Origin: Pyrocephalus nanus
Taxonomy: Eukaryota > Chordata > Aves > Passeriformes > Tyrannidae
Length of the DNA: 64,000 nt
Assembly (NCBI GenBank): GCA_038380795.1
Contig: CM076266.1
Span: 37,275,425-37,339,424, forward strand
Direction: 5' to 3'
Shown here piece after piece: positions 1 to 14,909 of this stretch. The notes under the pieces were generated by a model that had not been told where the DNA came from, searched no databases, and was given only the letters and a program-made list of their open reading frames with translations. Both the position numbers and the translations under genes were made by a program. Every line of letters starts with the position of its first letter. Position 1 is the first letter of the stretch.

Positions 1-79
1 ATTGTTCCAAGTAACTGTTGTCAAAATACTTTCCTTTTTTTGGCAGTGTAGACTTTAATTAATTACATCTGTGTGATTT

Positions 80-89
80 GGGGGGGGGG
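80..89 (+). repeat. Poly-G run, 10 bases
   Basis: Ten consecutive G bases lie between gtgtgattt and tatctctc; short homopolymer. Confidence 0.9.
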
Positions 90-1968
90 TATCTCTCAGT
101 TGCCTGTAATACCTCCATTACTAAGCATTGTTAGAAAGACATCAGCCCCTGTAATTTGATTTCTATTTGGTATTGTGTATTTATTCAGTAGCTTTGCAAA
201 TATACTTTAGCTGCATTGTGTTGGAAGTACTATTTACACAATGCTTTATAAGGGAACAGTTTGAACTGGTGTATGCAGAACTGTGTGAATTTAATTGACC
301 CTCTGGTTGAAAACCAGATTAAACTGCTGGTGACATCTGCATAAGTTTCCGTTTCCCACCTTTTCTAAGTTCTCCTCTGAAAATAACTGACCCAGGCTAA
401 ATCTAAAAGTCATTAAGAAATCCCAAGTCCTTCATGTTTCTTCACTAAAAAAGAGCAACTGCAGTGTCCTCTTAGGGCAGAAATCAATGGATCAGCAGGC
501 AGAGGGATGTAGTCCATTCTCAGAGGGGGCCAATGCCCTCCCCATGTCTCTGGGAAAGATACCAGAAAAAAAAAGAATACTGGAACAAAATGGATTTTAA
601 ACAACAGTGAACAGCAGTTAGGGAGAGTTCCTCGAGATCAGAATTAATCTGACATTAGGCTCAGTAGTCTAGAATACATATTTAGGTTATCCTGCACAGG
701 ACAAACCATCCCATGCCTCTGGACTGAATTACCCCCTGGAAGTGATTACAGCTTACAGAAGGAGTTCAGTCCAGGCTGAACAAGACAGCTAACACTGGGT
801 GACAAGAGACACAGTCTGCATAGCTCAGCTGGCTTCAACCCTTAGACCTGGCAGTGACAAGTTCCATGTCCTAGTACCCCAAATTGCACAGTCTGGAGGC
901 CTGTGCCATATTAAGTAGACATACGTGCCGTAAAATCTAACCTGACGTTAACCTGCATGACATGGCCTGATTTGTTGCTGTGTCTTGGCATACCTGCAGA
1001 CAGGCTGAAATGCTTTAATTCTTCACACAGCCAAAATAATACAGTAGCTTTTATTAACAAAGTTAATGCCAATTCATGACAAAGAGCATTGGAACTATTA
1101 CCAACACTTAGCTGAATCCCTTGGGGAAATATCTGAACAGTTCTAGTAATTAACAACTCACCATAATGCAAAACGATAGCAAAGACAAGGAAAGCTGGTG
1201 TAGGAAATCACCCTTGAAATAAACTTCTCCTGAGGAGGTATGTTTGTTGTTCAAAACACATCTTCCACAAATAAAGTCAAAACAAACCCAGAAGTTCTGT
1301 GTGGGAGGGAAGAAAGGGAGGGGAAACATATCTTGCATTTACGCATTGAAGCCCATCAAATAATGGATGAGAAATCAGAGCTGACATCATGGCATAACCA
1401 GCAGTCTGGGACCTATTTGCATGTGGTTAGAAACTAAATTCTCCTCTGCTGCTGATGTCATTTGACAAACTTGCATTAGTGATGTGGATTGGCAGGGTTT
1501 CCTTTTTTTCCACATAATAAACACCCAGGGCACACCACAGGCCTATGGGAACCTGGGCATGTCAGGAACACTGCGTGGATATGTCGTACTGGAGAGGAGA
1601 ACAATTCACATTCTGGTGCTGCACATCCAAGCAGAGGGAGCGATGACACCCGCTACCGTCTTCTGTGTGCACCAGCAAGCCCTCCTTCAGCCCCACATTC
1701 AGAAACAGCAAACAGCATGACATCTATAGAGTCCACATATTTAGTAAGCAAATACTACAGTCAGTATGCAAAAGAAACAAGCAGGATGATTCCTCTTTCA
1801 TCCCTTCAGGCAAAATAGCTCCAGCCTGCATGAATGCATCCAGCGTGTAAACCAATTAGGCACATAGTGCAAAAGCTGTGGGATCCTCTGCCTGACATAG
1901 GAGCAAACAAGGACAACTTACAGTCACATTTACTTTCCTCTGCAATTAAATTAAATACTGTTTAAAGT

Positions 1969-1983
1969 AAAAAAAAAAAAAAA
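1969..1983 (+). repeat. Poly-A run, 15 bases
   Basis: Homopolymer with no adjacent retroelement recognised. Confidence 0.85.
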
Positions 1984-2042
1984 TCAGCTAAAAGGAAAAT
2001 GGAAGTTTAGTCTTTCTTGTTTATTTATAGCTTTACTTTAGG

Positions 2043-2065
2043 TATATACACACAATGTGTATATA
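2043..2065. repeat. Short AT/CA palindrome
   Basis: TATATACACA and its exact reverse complement TGTGTATATA are separated by three bases. The arms are low-complexity alternating purine/pyrimidine, so this may be chance. Confidence 0.6.
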
Positions 2066-5000
2066 TCTTTTTTCTAACATATACTAAAATTGTACACTGA
2101 AAGTTTTAAAACATCCCTCACTGTTTTGATTTCAGTGTACTGTGACAAGGAAAAGCTATGAAATTAATCATGCTAATTCAAATGAGAATTATTTTTTTGT
2201 TGAACTAGTTCTTTTACAATTGCCTCCAGATTTCATGACTTTCACTAATACTGTTAGTGCTATGGAATTACTTACTCCTTATTTTAGATATGCTTTTCTC
2301 TAAGTCGACTAACAAAACTAATTAGTAGCCATGAAAGAGCATATTGATAGAATAAAAATATATATAAAATAGTTCAGAGAATTCTCAGGCTGAACCCTAT
2401 ATATCATGGGGGTTTGCTTAGTGCTCCAGGCCCTTTTCCCTAATATAAATAAACTTAGGTAAAATTGAAGATTTTAAACTTGCCTTTAAAAGACCATTCA
2501 CTTCCTGAATGAACCATTTTAAAGTTACACATAAACACATGTAATCAATCTTTACTATGCAGCTAGGAATTTATCATATGATTGGGGGTTATATTTATTT
2601 TTTTTAAAGCAGGAACTTGGCACTTGTAGATGAAAATGTACAATTAGCAATGATAACCTGGACTAAGACAAAAAGTAAATTTTACAGTATCCTGTAATGA
2701 GAGCACCACTGCAACAATTAAAAAATCTAAGAGCAGTAGCTGTACCCTGTGAGGCCAAGGCAGAATCTGGAGCTTCACAAAAGCAGAGCAAAAGTGGAGA
2801 ACATTTTTTGAACTTGTTTTTACTGTTTTAAAGATTACTGGGTAGAACCATACTTGGAGTGAGCGGATAAAAGAGTGCTGAAGTCAACCGAACAGTGACA
2901 ATTTACGTTTGCTTTGTGAATATAAACTCACATATGATTTGCAACAGCAGACAAAGTTGTTTAATTATCACGCATGATGTTTCCTAGTGCTCCTTATTTC
3001 TATAAGGCTCCTACATGGCTCTTTCCAGCACATGGGCTGCTCAACCCTGTCCCTGGCAGGGTTCTGAGCTGTGGCAGACAGAACTGTAGAGCATATGGGC
3101 AGAACAAGCTCTGAGATGAGCTGAGGACCAGGAGACCACTGGAATTCATTTACAGCTTATCCTGAACTCCTGAACGCCTGAATGTGGGCTGCGAGACCTG
3201 TGCATCAGGACAGGGGAACTGACCCTGCTTTGCTCAGTGAGCATGGAGACTCAAATTTTTTGGCCTCATCTGCTGCTCCACTGCTTGGGAGCACCAGGGT
3301 CTCAGGGAATTTCACCTGCACACTGTGGCATCCCTCATGGTCTAAAATGTTACCTGCAGCAGCTACCTGCAGCTACCAGGGTGTTGAGGCAGGAGAGGGA
3401 CAGGAAGGTTACACAGCAACTAGGCACCAGCATGCCTGCCCTTATCACAGACCAGCCTCACACAGCCTCATGTAACTGATTTCCAGGGACTTGAGAGGTC
3501 TGCATAAATGCAAAAGCAAATAAAAAGGGTGAAGCTGAAGGATGCAAGTACACATATTTAAAATAAAATTCCTTGAGTCTTTCAGAAATGCATGTAAAAA
3601 CCCTACAGAGATTTATTTTTTTGGAAGCTACTGTTAGTAGTCAGAAACAGATAGATGGTGCAGAAACATAGCAAGACATAATCCTTCTCCAAATTATATT
3701 CACTGATCCTGTACTCGCACAAAGGTGTCTACACTGAGGACAGGCAGGCATCTTGACTGGGACAGTTTGGTAGACAAAAATCATTTAAAATTCCAGGACT
3801 GAAGCTGTCTCAATAACACAGTTTATCCATCTCCATCAGCCCGCCCTCCGCCCCCTGTCCTCCGAAATGGGGCCCCTGCCTGAACAGCCTCTTTGTAAAT
3901 TTAGTTCTACATTTCTAATCCATTAGTTTCTTCAAAGTTTAATTATTTCCAAGGTTTAAAAAAAAAATAGTGCAAAGAGGAGAAAAAGCACCTTCTTAAA
4001 AGTGAAATCAAAGCTTCAGGAGCAGCACTCAGAGCTGGATATCCCTGTTTATTTACAGAATGGATACAACACAGACAACAGCAGTCTGACTCTCCTCTGG
4101 CTACCTTGCCAGCTTGCTGTGTCGCTGACTTAGGAAGACCACCCAGGGAAGGGCATTGCAGGCTGGGTGCCCATGCAGTCCTTGGCCCTGCTTCTGAAGC
4201 TGCCAGCAAAGATGCCAATTAGAGCCAGCAGTGAACTGGACACCTGTCTGCTCTGAACCCGAATGAGACCACCAAGTAACGCTGTGCATGCACACTCCAA
4301 AGCAGCTATCACTTTCCAGCTTGACTTCTGTAGGCTGGACTTGAACTACTGACCAGGAAGCAAAAGGCTCATTTATGCTTGGGCTGCACAAGCCCGAATT
4401 TCTCCCCCTCCACTTTCTGACTCTCAGCCTTTCCTGTCCTGACAAAAACAGGACATAGACATTTGGGAAAGAAGTAGTGGCCACCAGAAAATATAATCAA
4501 AGACCAGGCTTAAAAATGCAAATTAAGACAAAGGGAGGTTTTGGCAGGAGTGAGGATGATGGGGGAGGTGAGGGGATGCTGACAGGTGGCCCGAGGCAGG
4601 AGGAGGAAGAAAGAGAGGGAAGGGAAGCAGACAGCCTGCTCCTTCCGGCAGCCTTGCAAGTTTCTCTTGCTTCCGCCCCATAATGTTTCCTTTTCTATAA
4701 CAGAGTCAGATGCAAGTTACACTAAAGGACAGAACTGGAAAGAAGCACAAGCATTTACTCTTTTGTGTCTCATACTGTGCTCTCCTAATAAAAGCAGCTT
4801 GTGGTGCATGTCTAGCTTCCACAGACTGAATGCAGCTATTTGAAATGCTACCCAGATACTTGTTTTTTGCCCACATCTCCCTGAACACCCTTTTCCTTTT
4901 GCAGGGTCTTTATACAATGATGGGTTTTTTAAGTTTCTGCTTCATTTATGACCTTATTTTTATGTCATTTTACATCCCACCATCGCTATCCCTATCACCC

Positions 5001-8000
5001 AGGCTTGTATCTCTCCCTCTCTCCCTCCTCGTGCCACCATAATCCTAAACTCCCAGATGTGTCAGAGAGGCTGAGGTGAAGAGCAGATGTTGGACCAGAA
5101 CTGAGCAGGGACAGCTCTAAGTCTGCCATTTGCAGCTCCAATGCTCATGAGTAAGTTGGATGTTGTGGGGCAGGAAAACCAGAGATTATTTTGGGTGTTT
5201 GGGAGATACGTGGAACCAAGATAAAAGAGCCTCTGAGTTTTTCTGCAGAGAGGGTACACACAAGCCTGGCAACCTCCAGTCAATAAGGTTTTGGCTCAAT
5301 TAACTAAAAAATGGCTAGTTTTCCCAGAGAAAAGGCTCTCCAAACTTCTCTGTCTGCTTCACCAGATCCTACCTGGTTTTCCTGTGCTGGGCAAAGATGA
5401 GGGTAGCAAATGAGCTGAAAAACCTTGATAACACCTGTGGCTCAACGCACTGCCTGTGAAGTGAGAAAAAAACCTGAAAACCCAGAAAACAAGTAAAAGA
5501 AAAAGGTGCCATTGGTTAATAAACCCTGGTGTTGGCTTACTGAGGAGAGGAGGTTGATAGGTGAGATAGAAACACGCTGCTCCAGTAAGTCTGGGTCTAA
5601 AAGAGTTGTGGGTTCATTGCTGCACAACATGGCAAAGACAATCACGAGCAAGCAGGTATTTCTATTTCAGACAAATTTGTCGGGAACTCATGAAGCCACA
5701 TTGGCAAGATGAAGCAGCAAGAGGTGGCAGGGGATGAAAACAGAGCCCCTTTGGCTCCCATGCTGGGTGGTGAGGCTGGGATGGACAGTCTCATTTGAAA
5801 TAGCAGCTGCTCCAAGTCTACCCAGGTTTGTGAGCTTGGAGAACCTTGTGGAAAAAAGGCTAGAAGGGCTTGCTCACTAGGCAGGATTTTCCAGGTTCTC
5901 AGAGTTCTAATTATGATGGTGGGTGAGGAATGGCGATTTGCCAGTGTACCCTTGGTAACCTGTTTATATGGTCTTTTAAGTTAACACAAGGAATAGGTAA
6001 AATATGAACTGACATACAGATTTAGCAGATTTTGCACTCCTTCAAATGCTCCTTTGCTATGTCACTCTTCCACTGCCCAGCCCTCAGATGCACATACTGT
6101 GTTATGCCATACTCTGTAAATGTAAGAATTCCCACTAGATACAAAGGTGATGCCAATAGGAAGCCATCAGTCTTTATAAAGTTGAGTCATTTCTTTTGAA
6201 AAGAATGAGAAGGAAAAATCTCTTTGATAGGCGAAACACTGTTCCCTCTGATGCTGGCATAAATCCTGAAAATCAGTGAATATTACAAAGAGACTGCTCA
6301 GGATTTACGCCACATGAGTCAAAGCAGAATGAGGACTGATAAGTTTGGGTTTTTTAATTTTTTAATGAAGGCTTTAAAATAAACCATATGGATTTTCACT
6401 TACATTAGATGTGTAAAGAGGTCTCTGAAGAGCAGTTTGTAAAAGCAGAAGAAACTGTATGCTGTGCATCAGACTGTACAGTAGAGCCAGGAATGCACCT
6501 AGAGCCCTGTGAGAGGCATTCAGCTCTGCAGGCAGTGCCCGCGGCAACTCTGGCTCAGGCGAAAGAGCTGTATTCCTTTAAGCCCAGCTGGTGCACCATG
6601 CAGCAGAGGCTGTAGATTCAGCTGTGTTCTTACCTCACTTTCCCTTCTGCAGTGACCTCATCCTGTTACAATGCCACTATTCATGTAGATGGGGTGGAAG
6701 ACTGCATACAAAAGTTTCATTTAGGCACATAAACATGAATATTTAGCCTGTTTGATAAGAAATGAAAGTAAAATACTTATTGCAAACCGCAACAGACTTT
6801 TTAATTTTTTAGTAATTCTTATTTTACAGGCCAGCATTGAAAAACAATGTAATAATTTCTCTAATAACCATGTTAATATCCTTGTCCTCAGTCATGCTAC
6901 AGCAGCTTCTTTTGCTTGAAAATATTAGCGAGAAAGGGAAAAAGAGCACATGCAAGCATGCACCAAGAGTAGATAGAAGACGGATTTTTAAAAAAACAAC
7001 CCTGAGTCTGATTCTTAGCAGGTGTAAACTGGTGTTGCTGAAGTCAACACAGCTCTACAGACATTAGATTTATTCCTTGCTGAAACCCTAACCCCAAACT
7101 GCTAGTAACATATATTCTATTTCACTAAGGGGTTGACATGTCTCTCTCTCTATGATTTGCACAGTTTTCAACCATGCAGTAATGATACTGATGGACACTA
7201 TAGAATACTCCACTGTTGAACTTTCTGAAGCTCAGAGTATGAGTGCTTACTTAAAATACCTGAACAGTCCCCTGCCTGGGGAGCCTTGGCTGCCTGCAGT
7301 CCAGTGGTGCCACTAGAGAGCCATTCAGAGAACCATTCAGAGCACCTCACATTAGGCTGTAATTAGCTCTTAACCGAAGTGCTCTATTAACCCTGTTAGG
7401 AGCTTTGGCTCCTGATTTAGACAGGTGCCTCAAATCAGGCTATGTAAATAAACCCAACATAGTTTCCATAGCTAGACCTGACACTTCACCAATTTCAAAT
7501 GAAGATGAGCAATTAAGTAATTTTGCACCCTATTTTCTCTGCTCAGCAATTCTCAGCCTTAGCTACATCCCCACCATGTCAGCATCTTAGTGTTGATTTT
7601 GAACAGCTCCATGGGGTATAGCCATTTGTGTTGACCGTATTTCATATACTTGGATGGTTACTCGTCTGACTGAACTTTGCTGCCCATGAGTTTTCATGGG
7701 CTTTTCATGAGCTATATCTCTTTATAAAAAAAGTTTCTATTGCATGTTGCTCTGTATAAGCAATCAGAGAACACAGCTGGTAGGAGTAAATTACAAAATA
7801 GAGCTGTTTACAGAAATTGTTACGCTTTTCACTGCTCTGGAGTAAGAGCACTCCAGTTTTCCATGGGTGTCCAGTAACACTTTGAGTCTAAGTTCAAATA
7901 AACAGATCGCAGTTTACACACATAGTGCATTCACCATGACAGCTATTCATGTGTGGCCTAATCATAAATATGTTACAAGTAAAAGGAACCATTTAATTTG

Positions 8001-11000
8001 ACTTGGGTAGTTCTAGGGGTTGTCCCCATTACTAGATAAAAAATGTTTTTCCCCCGGTTCAAATGAGCTCTGATGCCTTTCTGTGTTCACCTTGCCTGTT
8101 GCACTGTGCACGTTCTTGCAAATTCCTGTCCTCCCTCAAAGGCCACATTTCTGCAGTAGATGAGATTGCTCTCAAATGTCTTCCTTCCCTGTTGAAAGTT
8201 TCCTTGGTTTACGTCCTTCTTTGATGCTTTTTTTTTAATATTCATCTTCCCCAGCTTGTTAATAGAAACAGAGGGGTTGAATTTCTGTCCTCTTAGCAGT
8301 CTGAGAATGGACATAACTGTCCACCACAACTCAGGAACTGAGGTCTGTCTACGCTCTAGGCATTGCTGGCCAACACTGTCCAAGGTATCAGCAAAATACT
8401 TTGCTGCTTCTCCCTGCTCTCCATCCTTGGTAATCTTTCATTCCCTCCCTAACCAGAGTCTTGGATCCTTAGACAACCCCATCAACATCTGGAATTACCC
8501 CATCCTTTACTGCCAAATCCCAATCTGATGAACTGTCTCAGGTTCATGAGGACATTGCCCAGATCAAGGTAATAATAATGATACAAGCAAGATAATGATT
8601 AACTCCTAATTGAGACTTTGTTGTCCATGGAGACTAGCACTCAATGCAGACTGAGGGTGACATTGGGTAAGCACCAATATAAAATATCCTAGGAATATTA
8701 TCTCCTGTGATTCACCTGCTAAATTACAGCTCATGAATTACAAGATGTACACCTCTACATCTTATGTTTTCCGTGTTTGCAGTTTTCCCACTTACTGTCA
8801 AGGAAATGTAGGGTTACGATGAGAAAAGAGAATAGCAAACTTGTGCTCTGCAGATCAGATCAGAGAAATTTTTGCTACAAATTTGTTAGCCAGTTAATTA
8901 AACACATCTTTACAGAAACTCAAGTAGCTATTAATCTCAAGCCAGTGATGTTTAGAATTTTACAAGCAATTTAATTTGATAATTTACACAGACTCTTTCA
9001 GCTGTCCTGCTGAAGAAAATCCACCAGTAGCATTTATCCTGGAACAATGAAAAGTGTCACAATTTCTGTAAATAATCTAATTTTACTGTAATTTGCTCTC
9101 ACCAGCTATGTTGTATGGCCCCTTGCACATATCAACATGTAGTAATAACTTTTCTGTTATAAAGAGAGTCACAAAACCCCCTCTTCCTTTCATGTTTGTC
9201 AGGGTATGCTGGGGCACTGAGGGACATTTAACCATGTGATGTGTGTTGCAAACCATCTCTCCTTCTTCACTGGCTAGTGGGAAACATTCACACACATTTT
9301 GGCATCTGGTAAAGGTTTAAGAATTCCTCATCTTCCCCCAAAGAATCATCTTTCAAATCAAGATGAACTCTCAAAAGATGACAACTCTGACCCAAAACAC
9401 ATTTTAAATGCTGCACTTGCAGAAAACTGATTGTTGCAAGATTCCACTGTTATGACTAAGCAAATGTTGGGAAGACCCTGAAAACTGCAGAAAAGAAAAG
9501 CCTAGCATTGTTATTCCATGTAAATTCATCCCTGACAGATTAGAGTTTACCCAGTGGCACTTTCAATTACATGCCTCAAATAAGGTTTTAATTTAGATTT
9601 AATAAGACAGTTATTGCATGCTAATTAAATACTAATGGATTATTAAAAACATATTTTCTGCAGGTTTAACAATCCTGTAGTAAGCACATCTATCTAAACC
9701 TGAATACACATGGTTTTAATCAGTCACTGGAATTAAGTTAAAACATAATTGCTGAAAGTTGAAGTATATGACTGGACTCAAGAAGACAATTACAGTATGT
9801 CTCTTTCACAAACATGGATTTGACGGAAGAATTAATAGGCAATAATTACATTTATGTGCTAAATAATGGTATTGATTTAAAAGTATTCATCTCAGAAGCA
9901 TTAACTGTATTTAAAGAAAAAAAGGATATAGAAGAACAAATACATTGCATTAACAGACTCATACACAGGACTGGTCAGTAAATTTCATTTCTTTTAAAAA
10001 TTATTCTGGTCTAAAAGACATTTCATTATTCTTACACACGGATTTTTGCTTAGAAGTAGTATAGTGCACTTTTTATATAATGTCTGTTAACAAAAATACA
10101 TCTTTATCACTTGCCAAGAATGATGTCACTTTTTTAGCATTTGGCCAATTCCTTAGCCAATTGGAGTCTACTTCTGAAGCATGTAAAACTATTTATCTTT
10201 CAAAAAACCTGGCAATCTCATTGAATACTTCTATACATATTGATGTATTAGGGACACCTAGCAACCTAGTAAACAGAAAATAATCTGGAGATTTATCTTT
10301 ACTAATGAGATAATTTAGAAGTTACAGGTATTTTAATTAGCATTGGTAAAGACATCCTTAAAAAAATTTGATTATTTAACTACCAACCATGCTCTGTTGC
10401 CCTAGATCACAGAAGTCCCTGTTACAGATTGCCCCACTGAAGTCCTTACCATTCCTGAGTCCACGTCAAGAGGATATGGGCACCAGAGGAAGCCCTCATC
10501 ACGATACCTTTAACTAACACTTGGTACTGTAGAACAACAATAACTGAAGCAAACTGTATGCACTGACACTGTTACCAGCTCTGTAGGACAGTCTTATATT
10601 TCTCTGCACTATTGACACAAGCCTGCAAATACACAGAGATCAAGTCCATCTTTCTGCAATGCAGGGATTACCAGTATTTGTTAATCTCTTCATACTTTCT
10701 GTTCTTGGCAGATCCCTCTCAAAATCTTTCACAGAATGGTCAGCTTGGGAAGGGAATAATTTCCCTTTAGTTGCATCAGTGTAAAAGTGGAAACGAGGAC
10801 TTTCACAGCAGGAACCCCCTGTTAGGTATCTTGGCACAAGATATGGCAACATAGCAGTCAAAAACTAATCACATAAAAACAGAAAATTGATTTGGTGGTC
10901 TCCCTACCTACGCCAGTTGTGAGTACTTTAAAGCTGCTCTCTGGGTCTGTGCTACGGCAGCAGGACAACCACTGGAAAAAAAAAAGGTGCTGCAAGCCAG

Positions 11001-14000
11001 ACTAGAGGTACCTTGGCAGGCTGTGTGGGTAAGCTTGCATTGCTCCTGCCAGCACTTCAATTATTAGATGCTATCATCCCCTTGCATTCACTGGTACATG
11101 CAAACTTTTAAAACAAACACGCAAATCAACCACACAATGAAGTAATGGGCTGTTTTGCATCTCTCCTGGCACGGATTCAACCTCATTCATCTAATAGCCA
11201 CGCTACTGAAACCAAAGCACAGAAAACTCAAACTCAAACAAATGAAAATGCATAGACTTATTCTTGTACTCACTCTCCCAGACAGCGCAGGAAAGGAGAG
11301 ACAGTACAGAACATTTGCAGCGGTATCTATGGGATGACAAGCACTTAAAGCCATTCCACAGCACAAGCTCCAACCCAGCACTTGTGCCAAGTTTCAATGA
11401 CATGCTTCAGTAACACGAATTGCTTACTGTTGGGCTTCATTTAACCATCCTGTTTCTAGCAGTTCTCTGAACTATGGATTCTTCTCTCCGAGAATACAAA
11501 AGCCCAAGGTATGAGTTCATTGCTAAAGAACGAAAGCATCTCAGCAGCCCAGGGTGCCTGGTGATTTGCTGAGCTCCTCTGAGCCAGTTGTGAGTTTTCT
11601 GTTTAATTTAACTGTTAAGGTTTAAGCTAAAAAGAATCCACTCAGTGAAGTGCTGTATCTGTGCAAGCATGACCCTAATACAAGCCAGGAACAACTCTGC
11701 AATAAGATTTTTTGTTGTTGTGTTTATTTGAGGAAAAGTAGTGCTCTAAAACACTGCAGTGTTTGCAGTAAAGACTGAGGTTATTTGGGTTTTGTAGAAA
11801 GGCTGTGGTTTGGTCTCACCTTTAAAAGAGATGTAACTAAAGTGACTTTTTTGCTTTTTATGAATCACTAGACAGGCAACAGGCTTTTTCCCACAGAAAG
11901 GCACATTTGCCTCAGTGCTCCAAAGCAATCTGTAAAACTTGCCTCTATCGCTCACTAATTATTATTGTTGAGCAAATGTTTTTCTAATGCTTATATCTGA
12001 AGCCATCAGACAAACTATAATTTGTGACTAGCCTTTGTATTTGGTAATAGCCCAACGTCGCAGAGTCAGAATCCATTCATTAGCTCTGGCAGGCAGCTCC
12101 AGCCTTCTGTGCAAGGAGCAAAGATTAATGCAGACATTGTACTCAGGGTGGCCCTCATACTGCGAACCTCATGGTTTCAGCTTCATTTAGAAATCCAGAA
12201 ATATTTTTTATTTTGCTCAGGAATAACAGTGTTATTGAAATAGAGGAGTGATATTCATAAGGAAAGTTAACTTCTTAACCATGTAAGACATCTCTACTTT
12301 TTACATTATTTACACAAAAACTAGGATATTCCTCCTGCTTAGTTTAAACTACATGCTGTTCTCTATCCCCCCAAGTGCACTGGGACAATTTTTTGGTTCA
12401 AATGTGACTGACAGGGGGGAAAGGAAATGTTCCTACCTAGTAATGAAAGTATCACCTACAAGCAAAATAGTAGCATATTTCCAGAAAACAGTTCAGACAT
12501 TTAGGCATAACGTTTGCTCTATCTTCTTCAAAATAGGCAACCCTGTGGTAAGACATACTGTACTTTCCTAGATTTCCAGTTTGCATGTTGTGTTTTTACC
12601 TAACAGTTTATTTCTGGCTTGAGGTTTAATTTATGTCATACTTTTCATCCTAAACATTTGTTCCATATTGTAAATTTATCTTTGATACTTAAGCTCATGC
12701 TGATAGGAAAAGGTAATTTAATGAAGCAATTTAAGGCTCGGATCCTCAAAATACTTGAGCATCTGCTTAATTAGATTCTGAAATCACACTCTGAAGAAGC
12801 ACAAAGACTCATAGTTTATTGTCTGGGTTCTCTGTATTTTAATTTCACTCTGTATCTGCCATCTATTAGCCAGGCACAATAAGTAAACATAAGTAAACAT
12901 TTTCTAAATTGAACCATAAACACACAACGACTCTCAATTAAAGTTTAGTAGGTTTTAAGGACACAAGATATCCTGAGAATATGATGCTTACAGTCTCTGT
13001 GACTTCTGAATGTACTCATTTAGCTTAAAAGCAAAAGAGAGATAGCATATCTCTTGCAGAGATCATCAAGGACACCAGACAGACTACCCAATGTGTCTTC
13101 AATAGCATCTTCTTTTACTGAAACAAAAGGCTGAAGAAAAAGAAGGCATTCAAGTCCACTCCTCCTTATATAAAAAATATATATTCTTAAAATGAGTGCT
13201 GTTTGCAAAGAAATCATCATGAAATTACAAGATTGTCCATAATTTCTTTAAAATTATGTGTTTTTCATACTCCTTTATGTGTGGGATTGACAGGAATTAC
13301 ACTACTGTAATAAATTTATTTTTTCTCTTCTTTCTTCAAAGCAAAAGAAGTTAAATTTCAGTAACAGTTATGGCCTCAGGGAATCTAGGGTTTCACTAAC
13401 ACAATAGCAGTGAGTTTATACAGTCCAAGACACCCTAGGAAAACCATGAATAAGTGTCAAGATATCCTATTTCTCCACTGTGTATATTTCTCTATCTCAT
13501 AGTAGCTTTATTTCAAGTACACTTCATTTAGAGATTCCCATTCCTTTGAACTCACTTTGCATCACTAGAAGTGTAACTGTAAAGTCTAGAATCCTCTCTG
13601 TTTCTCCTTCTGCCTGCACACCCCCAAAAGCCCCCTGTCCTGCACATTAAGACTCTCCCCATGCTAAACAGCCTCTCTGAAGGTGGGGAATCTTTCCATT
13701 GCTCAGGGCAGAATTAATGTGCTTGCAAGGCCAAAAAACCCCACACACCTTAGTCCTATCCAAGAGTAATGCCTAAAGAAGTAATAGCTGCATCCCCTGT
13801 GCCTACGTGAGATGACATCATGGGTCCTTCCTGACCTAGAGCTGCTGATTCCCCTGGGCCCTGCCGATTCAGAGGTCTTCTTGAATTGTACATACAAGTG
13901 ATTTCTGCCCTCCAAACATCAGCAAAACCATTAATCATGATCTCATGGTATGCACAAGGAGGGGAAAGAAACAGAAAAGTGTCAAACTTTTAAGTGCCTT

Positions 14001-14096
14001 TTGCTCTTTCCAGGTATTTCTAATAGAGACAAGGCATTTCTCCAGTGCCTACCTCTCTAAACTGTTCTTTTAGAAATCACCAAAGAGACTGCATAT

Positions 14097-14099
14097 GTG

Positions 14100-14140
<41 letters not shown>
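14097..14140. repeat. (TG)n/(TA)n dinucleotide microsatellite
   Basis: A short GT stretch (about 14099-14108) passes into about 16 uninterrupted TA units (14108-14140), followed by gcgtgtattt. Simple repeat only. Confidence 0.9.
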
Positions 14141-14143
<3 letters not shown>

Positions 14144-14876
14144 TGTATTTAAATACATGTTATTATGGAATGAAAGATAAGAGGGTTGATCTTAATGTAT
14201 AAGCTGAAAAGGCTGGGCTTTTACGCAGATGAGGTGTCAAAGCCTGCAGAGCATTTACACACACTGTCAGAGCAGAGCCTGGAGCATGGACTTGCTCAGG
14301 AGCAGAAATGGGAAGCAAAATTATTCTGGAAGGACCACATGTGCAGCAAAGTTCATAGAAAGGCTTTGTGCATGCCACAGTGCATCATAATATACCTTTT
14401 ATTAGATATAATAAAGTCTTGGCAAAGACAGGTGATGACTCAGGAAGCATAAACAAATAGAGAGAGTCTCAGAAGAAGTAAGCAAAACAACTCCAGCCCA
14501 TTGCAAGTTTAAAAGAAATATTACCAAACTAAATCCAACATCTCGCACCTGGTCTGCCCACCACCCCAATTTAATTCTTACTGTGCTCCGTTAATATTTA
14601 GCAAAGTCCAAAGGCCATGAAAGACAGTCAGTTAGGTGCTCCTACCCTCAGGCAGATGAGGGATCATTTCTGCTCTAAAGAAGCTTCTGAATACAGAGCA
14701 GTAACACCCTCTATGAAGTTTCCAGAATGGAAACCAAAATATTTATCTGAGGATATTTTTCCTCTACTCCTGGGCTGGTAACCTGATGTGCACCTTCTGA
14801 CTTGAACTTTCCTCTCTGGGCACTGATGTGGGCACAGCCTGTCGTGTTGCTGACCATGCAGAGGGTCTCAGAGAAG

Positions 14877-14877
<1 letters not shown>

Positions 14878-14909
<32 letters not shown>
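14878..14909 (+). repeat. Poly-G run, 32 bases
   Basis: This is an uninterrupted run of 32 guanines between 'gaagc' and 'ctggctcacc'. It is a mononucleotide tract able to form G-quadruplexes and is likely to be length-polymorphic or mis-sized in the assembly. Confidence 0.95.

Noticed and set aside
7083..7098. Telomere-like CCCTAACCCC
   Set aside because: Fewer than two clean repeat units, so chance occurrence.
7318..7345. Apparent tandem CCATTCAGAG copies
   Set aside because: Only two 10-bp copies with a short spacer; not significant on its own.
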